From NCBI GenBank assembly GCA_946479205.1, contig CAMLFJ010000190.1, positions 1 to 6,688 on the forward strand: a stretch of 6,688 bases of DNA. The letters are read 5' to 3'. Position 1 is the first letter of the stretch. Each line of letters starts with the position of its first letter. The notes under the pieces are model-generated. The model made no database searches and was not told the origin of the DNA. It saw nothing but the letters and a program-made list of their open reading frames with translations. Of the stretch, positions 5,821 through 6,688 are shown one piece after another. Source of the stretch: an uncultured bacterium (GTDB lineage: Bacteria; Methylomirabilota; Methylomirabilia; Rokubacteriales; CSP1-6). Position numbers and translations under genes: made by a program.

Positions 5821-6688
5821 GGCTGGTTCTCCAGGTAAATCCTGGCATTACGGCGGAGTCCCGAAGGCTTCGCTCGAAGGAGCGGCGTCCCCGTGAAGCG
5901 ACGCCGGAGCGACTCGTCGTCCATCGCCGAGACGGCCGCGGCGCCGGGAAATGGCGCGGCCGGCGCGAAAACGGATTCCCCGGTCACCGGCGCCTTCCGG
6001 TTCCAGGGGCAGACGTCCTGGCAGATATCGCACCCGAACTGCCAGCCGGCCATCCCGGCGTGAGCCGCGGGCTCGATGTCGCCGCGGTGCTCGATCGTGA
6101 GGTAGGACACGCAGCGCCGCGCGTCGAGGACGTAGGGCGCCACGAAGGCCCCGGTCGGGCAGGCGTCGAGGCAGGCGCGGCAGGTGCCGCAGCGATCGGC
6201 GAGCGGCTGGTCGTGGGCCAGTTCCGCGGTGGTCAGCAGGACGCCGATGAAGAACCAGGAGCCGAGCCGGGAGTGGAGCAGCATGGTGTTCTTGCCGATC
6301 CAGCCGAGGCCCGCCCGCGCGGCGAGGTCCCGCTCGAGAACCGGTCCCGTGTCCACGTAGCCTCGGCTGCGGGCGCCGGCGGTCTCGGCCAGATGCCCGG
6401 CGAGCCGCTCGAGCCGCGGCCCGATGACGTCGTGATAATCACGCCCCCAGGCGTAGCGGGCGACCGGCTGCCAGGACGCATCCGCGGGCTCGCCTTGAAA
6501 GTAGTTGAGCGCCACGCAGAGCACCGAGCGCGCGCCGGGCAGCACGCGCGCGGGGTCGAGGCGCTCCTCCACGCGGCGCTCCAGATAGCCCATGGTGCCG
6601 GCGTGGCCCGCTTCGAGCCACTGACGGAGAGCGGGACCATGCTCGGGCGGCGTGGCCGGGCCCACGGTCACGAGATCGAAGCCCAGCT
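5817..6688 (-). CDS. queG: Epoxyqueuosine reductase, 5' end outside the window
   Basis: QueG reduces epoxyqueuosine to queuosine in the wobble position of tRNA, using cobalamin and two 4Fe-4S clusters. The reading frame stays open to the right edge, and the residues before the first in-window GTG (6671) read LGFDLVTVGPA, a typical QueG N-terminus, so the true start lies beyond 6688 and that GTG is internal. Counting from the GTG, the markers are: VDTGPVLER (106-114, with the conserved catalytic-type D107), GLGWIGKNT (121-129), CGTCRACLDACP (161-172), RCVSYLTIEHRG (186-197) and FGCDICQDVCPWN (212-224). These give exactly eight cluster cysteines (161, 164, 167, 171, 187, 214, 217, 221). The protein ends soon after LRRNARIYLEN, so the C-terminal HEAT-type extension of longer QueG forms is absent. 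It overlaps the oxidoreductase gene by 4 bp. Confidence 0.96.
   Translation of the reverse strand, partial: LGFDLVTVGPATPPEHGPALRQWLEAGHAGTMGYLERRVEERLDPARVLPGARSVLCVALNYFQGEPADASWQPVARYAWGRDYHDVIGPRLERLAGHLAETAGARSRGYVDTGPVLERDLAARAGLGWIGKNTMLLHSRLGSWFFIGVLLTTAELAHDQPLADRCGTCRACLDACPTGAFVAPYVLDARRCVSYLTIEHRGDIEPAAHAGMAGWQFGCDICQDVCPWNRKAPVTGESVFAPAAPFPGAAAVSAMDDESLRRRFTGTPLLRAKPSGLRRNARIYLENQP

Noticed and set aside
4214..5848. One 544-codon minus-strand frame that looks like a fusion of an N-terminal domain to peptide deformylase
   Set aside because: The part upstream of 4762 is low-complexity Arg/Gly/Pro/Ala-rich sequence, as expected from reading the LLM oxidoreductase gene out of frame. 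The def ATG has its own strong ribosome binding site, and the overlapping frame encodes a clear LLM protein.
6669..6671. GTG at 6671 as the start of queG
   Set aside because: Codons upstream of it to the window edge read LGFDL, part of the conserved QueG N-terminus, so the gene begins outside the window.

Overview
This window is a dense block of nine protein genes, all on the minus strand, so transcription runs from the right edge to the left. The DNA is very GC-rich. Codon third positions are dominated by G and C, which leaves long empty frames on both strands. Intergenic gaps are 38 bp or less, and three neighbouring pairs overlap (GTGA, GTGA and TGATG junctions). GTG starts are common. An F420-type luciferase-fold oxidoreductase, queG, a SirB1/TPR protein and an enolase-superfamily enzyme together suggest a high-GC environmental bacterium, for example a Rokubacteria/Methylomirabilota-like or deltaproteobacterial soil lineage. 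This taxonomic guess is only an inference.

In transcription order the layout is as follows. (1) 6688-5817: queG, epoxyqueuosine reductase, with its 5' end outside the window. (2) 5820-4801: an F420-dependent LLM-class oxidoreductase, overlapping queG by 4 bp. (3) A 38-bp gap holding a good extended -10 promoter candidate and a strong ribosome binding site, then def (peptide deformylase) at 4762-4214. (4) A stand-alone receiver-like protein (4201-3851) that appears to start at an ATC codon, a ferritin-like putative diiron protein (3854-3195) and a SirB1-type transglutaminase-fold/TPR protein (3195-2362), all overlapping end to end. (5) An Asp/Glu-racemase superfamily protein (2350-1622), a DAO-family FAD oxidoreductase (1608-451) and the N-terminal third of an enolase-superfamily (mandelate racemase/muconate lactonizing) enzyme (448-1, running off the left edge).

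The first half is housekeeping: tRNA wobble-base modification and removal of the N-terminal formyl group. The last three genes look like a small catabolic module that epimerises and oxidises an amino, imino or hydroxy acid; the substrate cannot be read from the sequence. The receiver/ferritin-like/SirB1 trio between them has no obvious joint function and is the least explained part. No RNA genes, mobile elements, CRISPR arrays or intrinsic terminators were seen, and no stretch over 300 bp lacks a gene.
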